Assembly: GCA_003139615.1 (NCBI GenBank)
Contig: PLJH01000111.1
Span: 131-59,100, forward strand
DNA length: 58,970 nucleotides
DNA from: Alphaproteobacteria bacterium
GTDB lineage: Bacteria > Pseudomonadota > Alphaproteobacteria > Micropepsales > Micropepsaceae
Direction of reading: 5' to 3'
Shown: piece after piece, positions 52,251 to 58,970 of the stretch
Position numbering within the stretch: position 1 is the stretch's first letter
Layout of the letters: every line of letters begins with the position of its first letter
Notes under the pieces: model-generated
Seen by the model: the letters and a program-made list of their open reading frames with translations, nothing else
What the model was told of the DNA's origin: nothing
Databases searched by the model: none
Position numbers and translations under genes: made by a program

Positions 52251-53255
52251 ATGAAAATCACCGAACTCTTCGGCGCAGCCGGAAAATGCGTTGCGCGCGG
52301 CGCTGTCATCGGCGCATTGGGCATCTCCCTGTCGGTCGCGGCCGAAGCGGCGCCTCCCGCGTCCACGCTCGCCCAGCTTCAGGATGCCTGGAGCACATCG
52401 ATCGCGCGCACGCCCGTGCCGGCGGAGGGATGCTTCTCCGCCGCTTACCCGAACACCAATTGGACTTCGGTTGCGTGCACGGCCGCGCCGGACCGCCGCT
52501 ATGAACCGGCGCATGGGGCCGGCGGCTATACGGTCGGCGACGGCAACGACTTCGCGGCGGTGTCCGCCGGCATCATTGCCGCGTCGGTCGGTTCGTTTCC
52601 CGTCGTCAAAGGCGTGACGAAAGAATTGGACGGCAAAGTCGCCAATGAATATTCGCTGCAGCTCAACACGCAGTTCTTCTCCTCGTCTCCGGCCTGCAAA
52701 AAGGCCGCGACGCCGTCATCGTGCCTCGCATGGCAGCAATTCGTGTTCGCCGAACAAGGCGGCACGGATGCCGGCGGAGTGGCGTTCATGCAGTATTGGC
52801 TGATCAACTACGCAGCGACCTGCCCATCGGGATGGATGTCCTTTTCCACGGATTGCTATCGCAACAGCGCAGCCGTCGACGTTCCCAAGCAGATAATCGC
52901 GCAGCTCCGCAATCTGAAAGTGTCGGGCGCTGCGATTGCGGGCGGTCTCGATACGATGGTTCTCACCACGAAGACGGAAGCCTACAGCACCACGGGCAAA
53001 GACAGCGTGGTCACGCTTGCGAAGTTCTGGAATGCGTCGGAATTCAACATCATCGGCGACGGCAACGGATCCGAAGCCACGTTCAACGCAGGCCCCACGA
53101 TCGACGTGAACATCACGGTGGACGACGGAACGACCAATGCCCCCGCCTGCAAGGCCAATAGCGGCACCACGGCGGAGACCAACAATCTGACGCTCGGCAA
53201 ATGCAAAGCCACCGCCGGAGTCACGCCATCGGTGAAGTTCTCGGAGACGAATTAG
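52251..53255 (+). CDS. Secreted protein of unknown function
   Basis: 334-aa exported protein (signal: VARGAVIGALGISLSVAAEA, preceded by KITELFGAAGK). Four Cys-containing stretches are in the mature part (PVPAEGCFSAAYPN, SSPACKKAATPSSC, ATCPSGWMSFSTDCYRN, NAPACKANS), so disulfides are likely. A mainly beta fold is suggested by FMQYWLINYA and TMVLTTKTEAYSTTG. No family is recognised. ATG 52251 is used because it starts the signal peptide; the frame itself opens at 52131. A perfect 10-bp hairpin follows the stop. Confidence 0.7.
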   Translation: MKITELFGAAGKCVARGAVIGALGISLSVAAEAAPPASTLAQLQDAWSTSIARTPVPAEGCFSAAYPNTNWTSVACTAAPDRRYEPAHGAGGYTVGDGNDFAAVSAGIIAASVGSFPVVKGVTKELDGKVANEYSLQLNTQFFSSSPACKKAATPSSCLAWQQFVFAEQGGTDAGGVAFMQYWLINYAATCPSGWMSFSTDCYRNSAAVDVPKQIIAQLRNLKVSGAAIAGGLDTMVLTTKTEAYSTTGKDSVVTLAKFWNASEFNIIGDGNGSEATFNAGPTIDVNITVDDGTTNAPACKANSGTTAETNNLTLGKCKATAGVTPSVKFSETN

Positions 53256-53295
53256 CAGCACTATGCTGTCGATGGACCGCGGGCATCTTGCCGTA

Positions 53296-53329
53296 TTGCC
53301 GGAGCCAAGCTTCAGCTTCGCTCCGGCAA
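53296..53329. terminator. Possible intrinsic terminator
   Basis: TTGCCGGAGC (53296-53305) pairs perfectly with GCTCCGGCAA (53320-53329), 41 bp after the secreted protein stop. No T run follows, so a Rho-independent terminator is not assured. A second small stem (GCGGGC/GCCCGC) lies just downstream at ~53362-53379. Confidence 0.4.
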
Positions 53330-53446
53330 CGTGATCGCTGCGCAGGTTTCACGGCCCATGCGGGCGAGGATGCCCGCAGTTCATCTGCGTTGTGCCCGGC
53401 TCCGCGATCGCGGCGTATCTTGCGGCGGAAAAGGATCGAACACGCG

Positions 53447-54931
53447 ATGCAGCGAATTCAGGTGAGCCTGCCCGACGGGATTGTGGAAGGCACGGCGCAA
53501 GACGGCATTCGGCGCTTCTACAGCCTTCCCTATGCCGCGCCGATGACCGAGGAGCGCCGCTTCCGCGCGCCCCAGCCCGTCGAGCGATGGGGCGGCGTGC
53601 GCGATGCAAGCGTTGCAGGCCCGCGCGCGCCGCAGAATCCGTCGCCACCCATCGAAATCGATGTCGACGCCTTGATGGGCAAGCCCGGCCCGGAAGGCGG
53701 GGATTATCTGACGCTCGATGTCTATACGCCGGAGCGAGTGGATGCGCCGCGGCCGGTCATGGTGTTCATTCACGGCGGGAGCTTCGTTGCCGGCAGCAAG
53801 GACGCGCCGATCTATGACGGCAGCGCTTTTGCGCGCGACGGCGTGGTGTGCGTCGTGATCAACTATCGCCTCGGCATCGAAGGCTTCCTGCCGCTTGAGG
53901 ACGTTCCCACCAATCTCGGGCTGCGCGACATGATCGCGGCGCTCCAGTGGATCCAGGCCAACATCCCTCTGTTCGGCGGGAATTCCGGCAATGTGACTTT
54001 GTTCGGCGAATCCGGCGGCGCGTTTTGCATTGCCGCCCTGATGACATCGCCGCTTGCGAAGGGGCTGTTCCACCGTGCGATCTGCCAGAGCGGGCACATC
54101 CTTCTGAGCCGCGATCGCTCGGTCATGGAGCGCGTAACCAAACGCGTTGCCCGGAAGCTGCGTGTAAAGCCGACCCGCGCCGAATTCCTCTCCGCCGGTA
54201 TCGCGAAGATGCTGGCGGCGCAGAATTGGGTGATGCTCCCCAGCCTGTTTCTCGACATGCGGGACAAGACAGGCCGCGATCCCAGCTTCGGCATCACCCG
54301 TTTCATGCCGGTGCATGGCGACGATGTGTTGCCCGAACCGATGATCGTGGCGCTCGGCAACGGCGCGAGCCGCGAGATCGATCTCCTGATCGGAACGACG
54401 TCGGAAGAAGCCAATCTCTTCTTCGTGCCGGGCGGCATTCGCGACAAGCTCGGCCGCTGGACTTCGCTGTTCTTCTTGCGGCGCGCGCTGCCCCGCGCGC
54501 GCGACGCGCTCCGCGCCTATGGCTTCGACAAAAAGAGCGAAAAGCCGGGCCACGTCCTCACCCGCGCACTGACCGACCTCATGTTTCGCTGGATGGCGCG
54601 ACGCACCGCCGAGCTGCATCACGGGCGATCTTACGTCTATGAATTCGACTGGCGCTCTCCTGCGTTCAACGGGCAGCTCGGGGCTGCGCATGCGGTCGAA
54701 CTGCCCTTCGTGTTCGACACCCTGGCCTGCGCCAGCGGCGAGCGGGGACTGCTCGGTCCGGCGCCGCCGCAACAACTCGCGGATTCGATCCACCGGATTT
54801 GGATCGGCTTTGCCACCGACGGCACCGTGCCATGGCCGCAATACAATTCTGCGGACCGCCAGGTTTATTCGCTGAGCCGTGGCGTTGCCGAGCATGAGCC
54901 CGTCATGGCGGCGGCCGATTTTCTGCCGTGA
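53447..54931 (+). CDS. Type B carboxylesterase
   Basis: 494-aa alpha/beta hydrolase of the carboxylesterase B family. Visible residues: oxyanion hole VFIHGGSFVAGSKD, nucleophile Ser in LFGESGGAFCIAAL (~185), catalytic His in LGAAHAVELPFVF. The N-terminus VSLPDGIVEGTAQDGIRRF is typical. There is no signal peptide with ATG 53447, so it is cytoplasmic; the longer frame to 53201 lies across the previous gene and is not used. Natural substrates are unknown esters. Confidence 0.9.
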   Translation: MQRIQVSLPDGIVEGTAQDGIRRFYSLPYAAPMTEERRFRAPQPVERWGGVRDASVAGPRAPQNPSPPIEIDVDALMGKPGPEGGDYLTLDVYTPERVDAPRPVMVFIHGGSFVAGSKDAPIYDGSAFARDGVVCVVINYRLGIEGFLPLEDVPTNLGLRDMIAALQWIQANIPLFGGNSGNVTLFGESGGAFCIAALMTSPLAKGLFHRAICQSGHILLSRDRSVMERVTKRVARKLRVKPTRAEFLSAGIAKMLAAQNWVMLPSLFLDMRDKTGRDPSFGITRFMPVHGDDVLPEPMIVALGNGASREIDLLIGTTSEEANLFFVPGGIRDKLGRWTSLFFLRRALPRARDALRAYGFDKKSEKPGHVLTRALTDLMFRWMARRTAELHHGRSYVYEFDWRSPAFNGQLGAAHAVELPFVFDTLACASGERGLLGPAPPQQLADSIHRIWIGFATDGTVPWPQYNSADRQVYSLSRGVAEHEPVMAAADFLP

Positions 54932-55024
54932 CGATCCGGCGCCGGCCGCCGGCGCTGGCCCATTCGTGCTTTCTTTTTCAAAAATCGCCGCGTAGAGCTT
55001 GGGCCGAAATGAAGGGATGACTTC

Positions 55025-55759
55025 ATGTTGGCGGACGTCGTTGCCGAGCTGGCGCCCACCGGCGTATTGCGCGCGGGCATAAACCTTTCGAATTTTCTGC
55101 TCGTGACGGGAAAGAGCCCCAACGGCGATCCCGAAGGTGTCGCACCCGATATGGCGCGCGAGGTGGCGCTGCGCCTGGGCGTGGCCGTGAAATATGTGAC
55201 GTTCGAGACGCCCGGCAAACTGGCGGATATGGCGGGTCGCGGCTCCTGGGACATCGGGCTCATCGGCGCGGAACCGCAACGCGCCGAAACGATCGCTTTC
55301 ACGGCGGCCTATTGCGAAATCGAAGCGACCTATCTCGTTCCGGCCAACTCCCCGTTCAACGTCATCGCCGACATCGATGCCGCCGGTGTGCGGATCGCGG
55401 TGACCGGCCGCAGCGCTTACGGATTGTGGCTCGAGCGCAATATTCGGCGGGCCGACCTCATGCGAACGGAAACGCTCGACGGGGCCTATGATGCGTTCGT
55501 GCGCGACGGTCTTGAAGCGCTTGCCGGCCTGAAACCGCGCCTGCTCATGGACCAGGCGAAACTGCCCGGCGCGCGCATTCTCGACGGACGGTTCACGGCG
55601 GTTCAGCAGGCCATCGGAACAGCCGGAGCGAATTCATCGGGCGCCGCCTTCCTGCGCGACTTTGTCGAAGAGGCAAAACCCTCCGGCCTGGTCGCGCGCC
55701 TCATCGCACGCCACAATGTCCGCGACCTTTCCGTGGCGGCGGCGGCCTCTCCAACTTGA
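55025..55759 (+). CDS. Periplasmic-binding-protein-like solute receptor without signal
   Basis: 244-aa protein of the bacterial family 3 (amino-acid type) binding fold: VLRAGINLSNFLLVTGKSP, GVAPDMAREVALRLGVAVKY, SWDIGLIGAEPQRAETIAFT and YLVPANSPFNVIADIDAAGV. No signal peptide precedes it and no ABC permease is nearby, so it may be cytoplasmic or use an unseen export route. Related signal-less PBP2 proteins occur as stand-alone sensors. It follows the esterase gene by 93 bp on the same strand and may be co-transcribed. Confidence 0.85.
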   Translation: MLADVVAELAPTGVLRAGINLSNFLLVTGKSPNGDPEGVAPDMAREVALRLGVAVKYVTFETPGKLADMAGRGSWDIGLIGAEPQRAETIAFTAAYCEIEATYLVPANSPFNVIADIDAAGVRIAVTGRSAYGLWLERNIRRADLMRTETLDGAYDAFVRDGLEALAGLKPRLLMDQAKLPGARILDGRFTAVQQAIGTAGANSSGAAFLRDFVEEAKPSGLVARLIARHNVRDLSVAAAASPT

Positions 55760-55982
55760 AGCTCCGGATACTTCGGATCGGAGATGGGAGAAACTGTCAT
55801 CTTTCCCGAAAGTCCACTCTGACCCCGTCTACGCACCGTCTACGCACAGCTCTTGGCGGAGTCGAAGAATGGCCGCTGCAGCAAGGTTCAATGCCTGTCA
55901 CCGCGACTGGATCGTGGTATGCTCGACTTCCGGTGAAGCATCTTTCGCGTGTCTTGGCGCAACGCGTTTGGGAGAATGGCGA

Positions 55983-57290
55983 ATGTCTTATATTCCCCGT
56001 ATCATTCGCGGATGCAGTTTGAGCTTCATTTTGGCGTTTGTTACGCTTTTCGCATTCGACGCCGCATACGCGCAGAGCTACAAGGTCCTTTATTCCTTCC
56101 ACGGCATCACCGATGGGGCCGATCCTGGGGGCGCACTACTGCGAGACAAGCACGGCAATTTTTACGGAACAACCGAGCGCGGAGGCCTCAGCAGCCTCGG
56201 AACCGTATTCGAACTTACGCCAGATGGAACGGAAAGCATCCTCCATACCTTTCTTGGTAATTCCCACCATAATATGGACGGCGCCAGCCCCTTGGGCGGG
56301 TTGATCGAAGATCGTGCCGGAAATCTCTACGGCACAACGAATTCGGGTGGCAGTGGAACCGCTTGCGACACGGAGTCACCGTGCTGCGGTACGGTTTTCA
56401 AGATCGACGCAGAGGGGAACGAAAGCATTCTCCATTATTTTTGCTCGCATTCGAATTGTGCAGACGGTTCCTACCCGGCCGCGCCCTTGGTCATGGATAC
56501 CTCCCGGAATCTCTATGGCACGACAAGTTCCGGCGGCAGCGGCCACGGACCCGGCTGCGTTGGGGGTTGCGGAACGATCTTTAAGCTTGCTCCCGATGGC
56601 ACCGAGACAGTTCTCTACAATTTCTGCTCGGTTGCGCCCTGCGCCGACGGGAGGTTTCCGCAGGGTGCGCTCATCATGGATTCGGCGGGAGATTTGTTCG
56701 GCACGACAGAATTTGGAGGCGGCAACGGTTGCAGACCAAACGGGGGATGCGGCACCGTGTTCAGGCTTGCACCGAACGGAACGGAGACCGTCCTTTATGC
56801 CTTCACGGGGGGCAGTGACGGTGCGATGCCGGAAGCCGCGCTCTTGATGGTCGCCGGCAATCTTTATGGAACCACCGCCTATGGCGGCAGGAACGGCTGT
56901 AAACCTGCTCAACCTGTTCTCGACAGTTGCGGTACGATTTTCGAATTGTCTCCAACCAATGGCGAAACAGTGCTGTATGCCTTCGAAGGGCAAGGGGACG
57001 GAGCTCATCCTCACGCAGGCGTAATAGCGGATGCGTCCAGCAATCTCTTTGGAACCGCGGTCTATTCCGGCAACAATACGAACGGTACGTGCCCCAAAAT
57101 CCAGTTCGGCTGCGGTACGATTTTTGAGCTTTCACCGAATGGCAGTGAGAAAGTTCTCCACACATTCAGCAAGAAAGGCGGCAGACCGTACGGTTCGCTG
57201 ATCGAGGACAATGCGGGAGATTTCTATGGCACGGCCATGTTCGGTGGCGATTACAACGATGGTGTGGTTTTCAGAATAATAAATAATTAG
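55983..57290 (+). CDS. Secreted GloVer-repeat protein
   Basis: 435-aa exported protein (signal IIRGCSLSFILAFVTLFAFD). It consists of about seven ~50-residue beta repeats with the core GTVFELTPDGTE...LYAF followed by a linker such as DGANPGGALLRDKHGNFYGT. This is the tandem repeat called GloVer, common in Acidobacteria and some soil Proteobacteria. Repeats may form a beta-propeller; function unknown. GGGAGAA before ATG 55983 supports this start over the longer frame from 55662. The number of Cys in the linkers varies. Confidence 0.88.
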   Translation: MSYIPRIIRGCSLSFILAFVTLFAFDAAYAQSYKVLYSFHGITDGADPGGALLRDKHGNFYGTTERGGLSSLGTVFELTPDGTESILHTFLGNSHHNMDGASPLGGLIEDRAGNLYGTTNSGGSGTACDTESPCCGTVFKIDAEGNESILHYFCSHSNCADGSYPAAPLVMDTSRNLYGTTSSGGSGHGPGCVGGCGTIFKLAPDGTETVLYNFCSVAPCADGRFPQGALIMDSAGDLFGTTEFGGGNGCRPNGGCGTVFRLAPNGTETVLYAFTGGSDGAMPEAALLMVAGNLYGTTAYGGRNGCKPAQPVLDSCGTIFELSPTNGETVLYAFEGQGDGAHPHAGVIADASSNLFGTAVYSGNNTNGTCPKIQFGCGTIFELSPNGSEKVLHTFSKKGGRPYGSLIEDNAGDFYGTAMFGGDYNDGVVFRIINN

Positions 57291-57444
57291 ACCCAGACGT
57301 GAACCATATGTTCGATCGCGACCGGCAAGTTTATTCCGGCGCGGAGCGAACGGACGTAAACGCTGAATTGAGAAGAAAGAAATAGGGTTAGACTCCATTT
57401 CAGCCCAAATTCGCATCACTAGAATCCCCGGATACCGCCTTCCC

Positions 57445-58125
57445 TCACGCCCCGGCGATCACCGTGAACTGCATCTCTCGCCGCGTCTTGAATCCGATCT
57501 TCTCGTAGATCACCTTCGCGCCATTTTCGTTTTTCACGTGAAGGAACGGAATGCGTCCCGCGGCGAAGACTTCGCGCGTCAGGGTCACGACCAAATCGCG
57601 CGCATAGCTTTTGCCGCGGAATTCCGGATCGCAACAGACCGCACTGATTTCGGTGAAGCCTGCGAGCGCCATTCTCTGTCCCGCCATCGCCATCAGGCGG
57701 CCGTCGACGTTTCGCAGGCCGATATACTTGCCCATGCGGATGGTGCGCGCGGCGAACGGTCCGGGTTCGGTCAGGGCGGTGAGCGCGAGCATGTCGGGCA
57801 CGTCGGCGTCGCCCAGCACAAGCGGCTGCACGTCGATATACGGCGGCACCTCCGTGCACACCATCTGCTCGATTGGGCGGTCGCGCAGGATTTGCCAGCC
57901 GTCGGGAATGGCATGTGGTTCGGTCGTCACAAACGCCACGCCGTCATTCGGGCCGAGCAATGCCCTGAGATCGTCAAACGCCTCAGGTGTCGGCGCACGC
58001 AGCGCCGCGAAGGGCGAGACGTCCGGCAGATAGCGCAGCGCGAGGCCGTTCACCCGCGCGAGCGAGGCGTGCGAGCCCGTGAGCGCGCCGAGGACCGGAT
58101 TGTCGAGAGGCGAGAGATCGGTCAT
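57445..58125 (-). CDS. GNAT-family N-acetyltransferase
   Basis: 226-aa protein. The C-terminal half is an FR47-like GNAT domain with the acetyl-CoA loop VCCDPEFRGKSYARDLVVTL (R-x-x-G/K-x region ~165-175) and the final strand GAKVIYEKIGFKTRREMQF. The N-terminal half (~1-105) is a degenerate GNAT-like or binding domain. Substrate unknown. It is convergent with the GloVer gene and divergent from the small membrane protein gene. Confidence 0.88.
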   Translation of the reverse strand: MTDLSPLDNPVLGALTGSHASLARVNGLALRYLPDVSPFAALRAPTPEAFDDLRALLGPNDGVAFVTTEPHAIPDGWQILRDRPIEQMVCTEVPPYIDVQPLVLGDADVPDMLALTALTEPGPFAARTIRMGKYIGLRNVDGRLMAMAGQRMALAGFTEISAVCCDPEFRGKSYARDLVVTLTREVFAAGRIPFLHVKNENGAKVIYEKIGFKTRREMQFTVIAGA

Positions 58126-58264
58126 CGCGGCTCACTATGACGCCGCAGCGAGCCGATTGCGGCGCGGTTTGGCGGTAAGATTTGAGTCAAGGCGTCAACC
58201 CCGTGTTCGCAAACGCGGCGATAATGTTCACGCGACAGCAGAGCAGCAACACGCCGGCTTCACG

Positions 58265-58516
58265 ATGAGCAACAATTATTTTTCAGGAGACCCCGTACAC
58301 CTGCTCGTCAGCGTTCTCTTTGCCGGCATCGGCGCCTGGAATCTGTGGACCGCGTATCAATATGGCTACGTATCCGGGCGGCGCGTCCGCAGCACGCGCG
58401 CCGATCAGCCGGTCGCTTCTTGGATCCTTACAAGCGCTTCGACGGTGTGCTGCGTCGCGGGCCTGTATCTCGTCGCCTGTGCGCTGCTCGGCATTCCGGC
58501 CCCCTGGTACCCCTGA
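58265..58516 (+). CDS. Small membrane protein, two helices
   Basis: 83-aa protein with helices at ~12-31 (LLVSVLFAGIGAWNLWTAY) and ~58-77 (STVCCVAGLYLVACALLGI), joined by a basic loop (SGRRVRSTRADQ). No family is recognised. The ATG at 58265 follows ACGCCGG-type sequence without a clear ribosome binding site. Confidence 0.6.
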   Translation: MSNNYFSGDPVHLLVSVLFAGIGAWNLWTAYQYGYVSGRRVRSTRADQPVASWILTSASTVCCVAGLYLVACALLGIPAPWYP

Positions 58517-58582
58517 CGGGCAAACGCGGCCAAGGACCAATCCGGTTGACAGTTGAACCAGTATGGATTTAGGGTCCGATAG

Positions 58583-58597
58583 GAACACAAAGTGAAC
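58583..58597 (+). promoter_or_regulatory. LexA-box-like sequence
   Basis: GAAC-ACAAAGT-GAAC matches the alphaproteobacterial LexA pattern GAAC-N7-GAAC, ending four bases before an ATG at 58601. Eight fixed bases are expected ~1.8 times by chance in this window on both strands, so it is only suggestive. Confidence 0.3.
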
Positions 58598-58600
58598 GAA

Positions 58601-58970
58601 ATGATGGCGCATGGTCCGCAATCGCCTGCCGGTGAAACACGAGCCAATCGTTTCACCCCGTTCGATCAGTTCGAAGACGCGGGCGCGAAGGCCCGTTGGC
58701 GTGTCTATGTTTTGTGCGCCGCAGCAGAGGTTCCCCTGTTTTTTTCGCCTGATAAACAGGGGAACGGGCACGTACCCATCTTGCACTGCACCAACAAACT
58801 TCGGGCGGATAACAGGCGGATATCAGGCAAAAGAACAGGCGGATTATCAGGCGAACATCAGGCGCAGATTCCGCCTGTTGCGCGCGAGAAAGCTGCGGAT
58901 TTCCTGGACTTTTCGAGTGAAAAAAGGGCGAAGAGATTTTTACATTCACTTTCTTCCCCCGTTCACGGGG
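58601..58970 (+). CDS. Open frame running off the right edge (weak)
   Basis: 123 codons without stop from ATG 58601 (alternative 58604) to the window end. The middle encodes a 12-bp hairpin (58730-58765) and three GCGGAT/ATCAGGC repeats (58804-58870), and the end is a dispersed repeat. The residues after ~60 therefore look like translated repeat. The first ~45 residues (TPFDQFEDAGAKARWRVYVL) look more protein-like. Probably not a real gene, or a small gene that has been extended by a repeat. Confidence 0.25.
   Translation, partial: MMAHGPQSPAGETRANRFTPFDQFEDAGAKARWRVYVLCAAAEVPLFFSPDKQGNGHVPILHCTNKLRADNRRISGKRTGGLSGEHQAQIPPVAREKAADFLDFSSEKRAKRFLHSLSSPVHG
58730..58765. repeat. 12-bp perfect inverted repeat
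   Basis: GTTCCCCTGTTT (58730-58741) and AAACAGGGGAAC (58754-58765) with a 12-nt spacer. The AACAGG motif recurs at 58812 and 58831. The repeated CAGGCGGAT/TCAGGC words make this a candidate intergenic repeat family, as seen in several Rhizobiales-like genomes. Confidence 0.65.
58949..58970. repeat. Dispersed palindromic repeat at the right edge
   Basis: The last 22 bases are the exact reverse complement of 24480-24501 and include a CTTCCCCC/GGGG palindrome cut by the window edge. This is a second copy of the repeat next to tRNA-Pro. Confidence 0.8.

Overview
The window looks like chromosomal DNA of an alphaproteobacterium. The best evidence is the minus-strand run ubiquinol-cytochrome c chaperone, DUF177, rpmF, plsX, fabH, ihfA and a MerR regulator, with a divergent BamE/OmlA lipoprotein. 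An HWE histidine kinase, two TonB-dependent receptors and high-GC coding sequence agree with this. Genus cannot be fixed from the sequence. A soil heterotroph of the Rhizomicrobium/Micropepsaceae kind would fit the mixture of genes (inference only).

Layout. 1-4.8 kb: the end of a phosphoketolase gene, then a signalling block (small membrane protein, two-domain KaiC-like ATPase, PAS/HWE kinase, single-domain response regulator). 5-15.6 kb: a polysaccharide locus. Leftward wecB and wecC make UDP-ManNAcA (wecB is frameshifted as given). Rightward genes encode a large glycosyltransferase, a heparinase II/III-like protein, two methyltransferases (one leftward) and a BNR/sialidase-like protein. 15.6-16.2 kb: an ExbD-like secreted domain behind a striking structured inverted repeat. 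16.4-24.25 kb: an integrated island at a tRNA-Pro(GGG) gene. It carries a tyrosine integrase, a C39-like cysteine protease candidate, a serine recombinase with a 72-aa partner, a lipoprotein, a membrane protein and a hicBA toxin-antitoxin pair. Three copies of the tRNA 3' end lie at 16376, 23618 and 24172, the last two identical over 58 bp, so this is probably two elements in tandem.

24.5-30 kb: the conserved housekeeping cluster described above, with several start/stop overlaps indicating a coupled operon. 30-45.3 kb: an export and uptake block with two secreted phosphoesterases, a hybrid-type sensor kinase, a secreted beta-propeller protein, a multicopper oxidase and two TonB-dependent receptors. 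Candidate Fur-like or dyad operators precede the receptors, and an 87-bp remnant of the oxidase gene lies on the far side of the propeller gene. 45.3-58.97 kb: small accessory genes, including a PTP-like phosphatase, a membrane-anchored HIT protein, an LprI-like protein, an MDR oxidoreductase, a VOC protein, a carboxylesterase, a solute-binding-like protein, a GloVer-repeat protein and a GNAT acetyltransferase. Two copies of another GNAT gene here are both broken, and they flank a membrane protein with a phage-type NPG domain. The right edge ends inside a repeat that also occurs, inverted, at 24.5 kb.
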